Source of the DNA: Flavobacteriales bacterium
GTDB taxonomy: Bacteria; Bacteroidota; Bacteroidia; Flavobacteriales_F; PHOS-HE28
Length of the DNA: 64,000 nt
Assembly (NCBI GenBank): GCA_016710965.1
Contig: JADJTW010000009.1
Span: 74,140-138,139 of the forward strand
Reading direction: 5' to 3'
Positions 62,078 through 64,000 of the stretch are shown piece after piece. The notes beneath the pieces are model-generated. The model was given only the letters and a program-made list of their open reading frames with translations. It did no database searches and was not told the DNA's origin. The position numbers and the translations under genes are program-made. Each line of letters begins with the position of its first letter. Positions within the stretch are counted from its first letter, which is position 1.

Positions 62078-62707
62078 CTACAGCGGCTTGCAGGAGGCTA
62101 TGTCGCTCCACGGCCCCACGCCGTCGGCGCCCACCGCGTTCACGCGGAAGCTGTACGGACGGTGGCTGGTGAGGCCCTTGGCGGTAAGGAAGTTCTTGCC
62201 AGTCATCTCCAGGGGCTGCCAATTGGCCTCCACCAGTGGATCGGCATCGTTCATCTCCACCTGGTAGATGTGGCGGTCCTTCACCCCGTCCCAATTCAGC
62301 CGCAGCTCGCCGGGCAAGCTGGTGATGCGCGCCCGCAAGTTGCCGGGCGCTGGCGGCAAGCCCGCCGGCTCGGGCAATTTGCGCGTGGGGAAGGCCGCGC
62401 TGGCGATCTTCTCCGGATCGCCGCCGCTCACCGCCTGCACATAGCCCCCCAGCTGCTTGATCAGCTCCTTCAGCTCGCGCAGGCGCTCGTTGCGGATCAG
62501 CGTGTCCTGCCGGCCGCCGTTGTTGGTCACGGCGATCTCCGCCACCTCCAGCGCATCGCACGCGGCGGTGATGGTCGCCAGCGGCGGCGTGGGCGTGGGG
62601 TAGAGGGCGTTGCCGGTCATGGCCAGCACGTGGGCGCGGCCCCGCTCCACCACTTCCATCGGCGTTAGATCATCGAGGCCCAGTTTCACGGTGAAGGTGA
62701 TCGTCAT
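62078..62707 (-). CDS. Fibronectin type III-domain protein
   Basis: A 209-residue protein without signal peptide. The N-terminal half is helical (MTITFTVKLGLDDLTPMEVV, RNERLRELKELIKQLGGYVQ) and the C-terminal half is an FN3 domain (about 115-205: PPAPGNLRARITSLPGELRL, DRHIYQVEM, GLTSHRPYSFRVNAVGADGV, GPWSD). Proteins of this size and layout occur widely in Bacteroidota as uncharacterised proteins; nothing shows an enzymatic role. Just upstream of its start lie the GATC-rich palindrome and the 21-bp repeat tract, so its promoter region is unusual. Confidence 0.7.
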   Translation of the reverse strand: MTITFTVKLGLDDLTPMEVVERGRAHVLAMTGNALYPTPTPPLATITAACDALEVAEIAVTNNGGRQDTLIRNERLRELKELIKQLGGYVQAVSGGDPEKIASAAFPTRKLPEPAGLPPAPGNLRARITSLPGELRLNWDGVKDRHIYQVEMNDADPLVEANWQPLEMTGKNFLTAKGLTSHRPYSFRVNAVGADGVGPWSDIASCKPL

Positions 62708-62783
62708 CTGCGGGCGGCCGTGAATGTGATCGCGGCCTTGTGCTGGAAGAATGCAGGGGGCTGCGGATTATTGAGCGCCCCGG

Positions 62784-62817
62784 TGATCGCCTGCGATCAA
62801 ATGATCGCAGGTGATCA
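62784..62817. promoter_or_regulatory. GATC-rich palindrome
   Basis: CCTGCGATCA and TGATCGCAGG are separated by two bases (62790-62811), a perfect 10-bp inverted repeat. With one GATC on each side there are four GATC sites within 34 bp. It lies about 80 bp upstream of the FN3 protein start. It may be a protein-binding site, an attachment-like site or a methylation-sensitive switch. Confidence 0.4.
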
Positions 62818-62850
62818 TCCTTCCCTCACGGCAGCGCCGCCACGCCAGCA

Positions 62851-63357
62851 CGCGCACCGCCAAGGCGACAGGGTTCAAGGCAAGGTCGGTCGGGTATGCG
62901 ACAAGGTCCATGGGGGTTGTGAGAAGGTCGATAGGGTTTGCGGCAAGGGCCTTCGGGTATGCGCGGTGGGCGATAGCGTGCGGGGCGCGGGCGATAGGGT
63001 ACGCGACGTACGCGACAGACCACGCAGGAAAGGCGAACCGGTACGTGGCGAACGCAGGACCGTGCGTGGCCAAGGCGTTAGGGTGCGCAGCATGGACCTT
63101 AGGGGTTGCGGCAAAGGCCAGCCAGCACGCAACACGCGCCATGGACCACAGGACATGGGCGACCAAGTGCGCAGCAAAGGCGCTTAGGCAGCTCGGCTGG
63201 GCAAAAGGCCCTGCGGCAAGGGCTGGCCAGCGCGCGGCAAAGGCCCTTGGCGAGTTGGGATAGGCAATCTGGGTTTTGGGCGAACGCTGGAGGCGGTGAG
63301 GCAAGGGCGGTAAGGTGCGGAGCAAAGGCGGTTAGGGGCTTTGCACAGGCTCTTGGG
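62851..63357. repeat. Degenerate 21-bp tandem repeat (minisatellite)
   Basis: About 24 consecutive units of 21 bp, each roughly TGCGGCAAGGCGNTAGGG with the rest variable. Units differ at many positions, but the period holds across the tract, because stops are absent and phases align. The three plus-strand frames each give seven-residue repeats; one reads G-(Y/F/V/C)-A-(A/T)-(R/K)-A-(hydrophobic) from about 62880 to 63240. No start codon with support or known domain allows a gene call. It fills the interval 62708-63498 together with the GATC palindrome. Confidence 0.8.
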
Positions 63358-63498
63358 TAACCTCCAAGGCATTTTCGGAAGATGCGTGAGCCTGAGGCGG
63401 AACAGAATTCGCGACTTCAGCACGGTGCAACCACCAGGCCGCGAAGCCGTGGTGCTATGTTCCAACGATGGATACCTTTCACCAGATCAATCTCGACC

Positions 63499-63984
63499 AT
63501 GAAGACTCCCCTCGGCATTCTGCCTGTTGCGTCCGTTCTATTGATGCTCAGTGCTTGCGACCCTGCGACCAAGCCAGCCGCGCCTGCGGAGCTCATCATC
63601 GGCCAATGGCAATTCGAGAAGATGGCCCTGCCCCAAGCGGAACTTGATCGGCTGGAGAGCATGGAGCGCGCCCAATTCGCGCAGCTCGAGCACCAGATGA
63701 AGACCATGAGCTACAGTTTTTTCACCGACGGCACCTATTCGATGGACTTGAGGATCGGCGATGACTTCGCACAGAATGTGGAACGGGGTGCCTATCGCCT
63801 GATCAATGATGGCGCTGTGCTGGTGACCGAGCCGGTGAATGCAAGCACCAACGAGAGGAAGACAACCGAGTTGAATGTGTCGCGCATCACTGCTGACTCT
63901 CTCGTCATCAGCGGGAACCAACGCGAGGCAAGCATGGTCTTCTTGCGCAGCAAGACGCAGGACGCCAAGACGGAGGATCGCTGA
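63499..63984 (+). CDS. Small lipoprotein, lipocalin-like
   Basis: The ATG at 63499 gives a lipoprotein signal ending LSAC and 161 residues. The mature part begins ELIIGQWQFEKMALPQAELD and continues MSYSFFTDGTYSMDLRIGD and GAYRLINDGAVLVTEPV, a pattern of beta strands starting with GxW as in lipocalin-like domains of Bacteroidota. A ligand is not known. The gene starts about 140 bp after the 21-bp repeat tract. The C-terminus is charged (KTQDAKTEDR). Confidence 0.75.
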   Translation: MKTPLGILPVASVLLMLSACDPATKPAAPAELIIGQWQFEKMALPQAELDRLESMERAQFAQLEHQMKTMSYSFFTDGTYSMDLRIGDDFAQNVERGAYRLINDGAVLVTEPVNASTNERKTTELNVSRITADSLVISGNQREASMVFLRSKTQDAKTEDR

Positions 63985-64000
63985 GGAATCGGCACTGGAA

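Noticed and set aside
62851..63357. 21-bp repeats considered as CRISPR or as a definite coding sequence
   Set aside because: There are no spacers of constant length between conserved repeats, and several frames are open with no supported start, so neither call is justified.

Overview
The window looks like a chromosomal segment of a fairly GC-rich member of the Bacteroidota, most likely Flavobacteriales-like. The sequence signs are many secreted proteins with type IX secretion (T9SS) C-terminal sorting domains, a TonB-dependent receptor directly followed by a DUF4249 lipoprotein, TPR/HisKA_3 and LuxR-type two-component proteins, CHU_C-type gliding-associated C-termini, and -7 promoter boxes resembling TAnnTTTG. 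The exact family is inference; no rRNA or intact tRNA is present.

Layout. 1-5337: the end of a histidine kinase, a fused two-domain 2-oxoacid dehydrogenase E1, an esterase and an M1 aminopeptidase lipoprotein. 5384-6395: a compact array of tRNA-Pro-derived fragments carrying two nearly identical GIY-YIG nuclease genes; this is the most unusual part of the window. 6434-10350: a minus-strand set of response regulator, lipoprotein and TPR histidine kinase, with a palindrome upstream, plus a small membrane ORF. 10545-19136: TonB receptor/DUF4249 pair and three T9SS cargo proteins, one an esterase homologue lacking the expected serine. 19209-30274: housekeeping and peptidase genes (murQ, Nudix, frameshifted mnmD, OmpA/TPR/PD40 protein, M42 and S9 peptidases, GNAT, GT39-type membrane protein, DinB). 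30430-48237: surface and secreted proteins (frameshifted CotH/lamin-tail protein, DUF4397 protein, two tail-fibre-like paralogues, a ~2000-residue PKD protein), interrupted by a CarH/LitR-like B12 MerR regulator and a GlcD-type oxidase. 48239-57132: hutH, a frameshifted hisS, a 0.9 kb gene-poor stretch, then an osmoprotection cluster mscS-otsAB facing a GH15 hydrolase. 57337-63984: small genes, a frameshifted YCF48/BNR repeat protein, an A-B-A-B-A interspersed repeat with hairpins, an HTH protein, an FN3 protein, a ~0.5 kb degenerate 21-bp minisatellite and a lipoprotein.

Two cautions apply. First, at least five genes carry single-base frameshifts (mnmD, cotH-like, the PKD giant, hisS, YCF48-like, the last with two). 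Four of the six sites can be repaired by lengthening a G run inside a TGGC or TGGGC context, and one gene (hisS) is essential, so base-calling or assembly errors are the likely cause. Second, the tRNA/GIY-YIG array is repetitive enough that its copy number needs long-read support. No complete, recognisable defence system, prophage, insertion sequence or CRISPR array was found.
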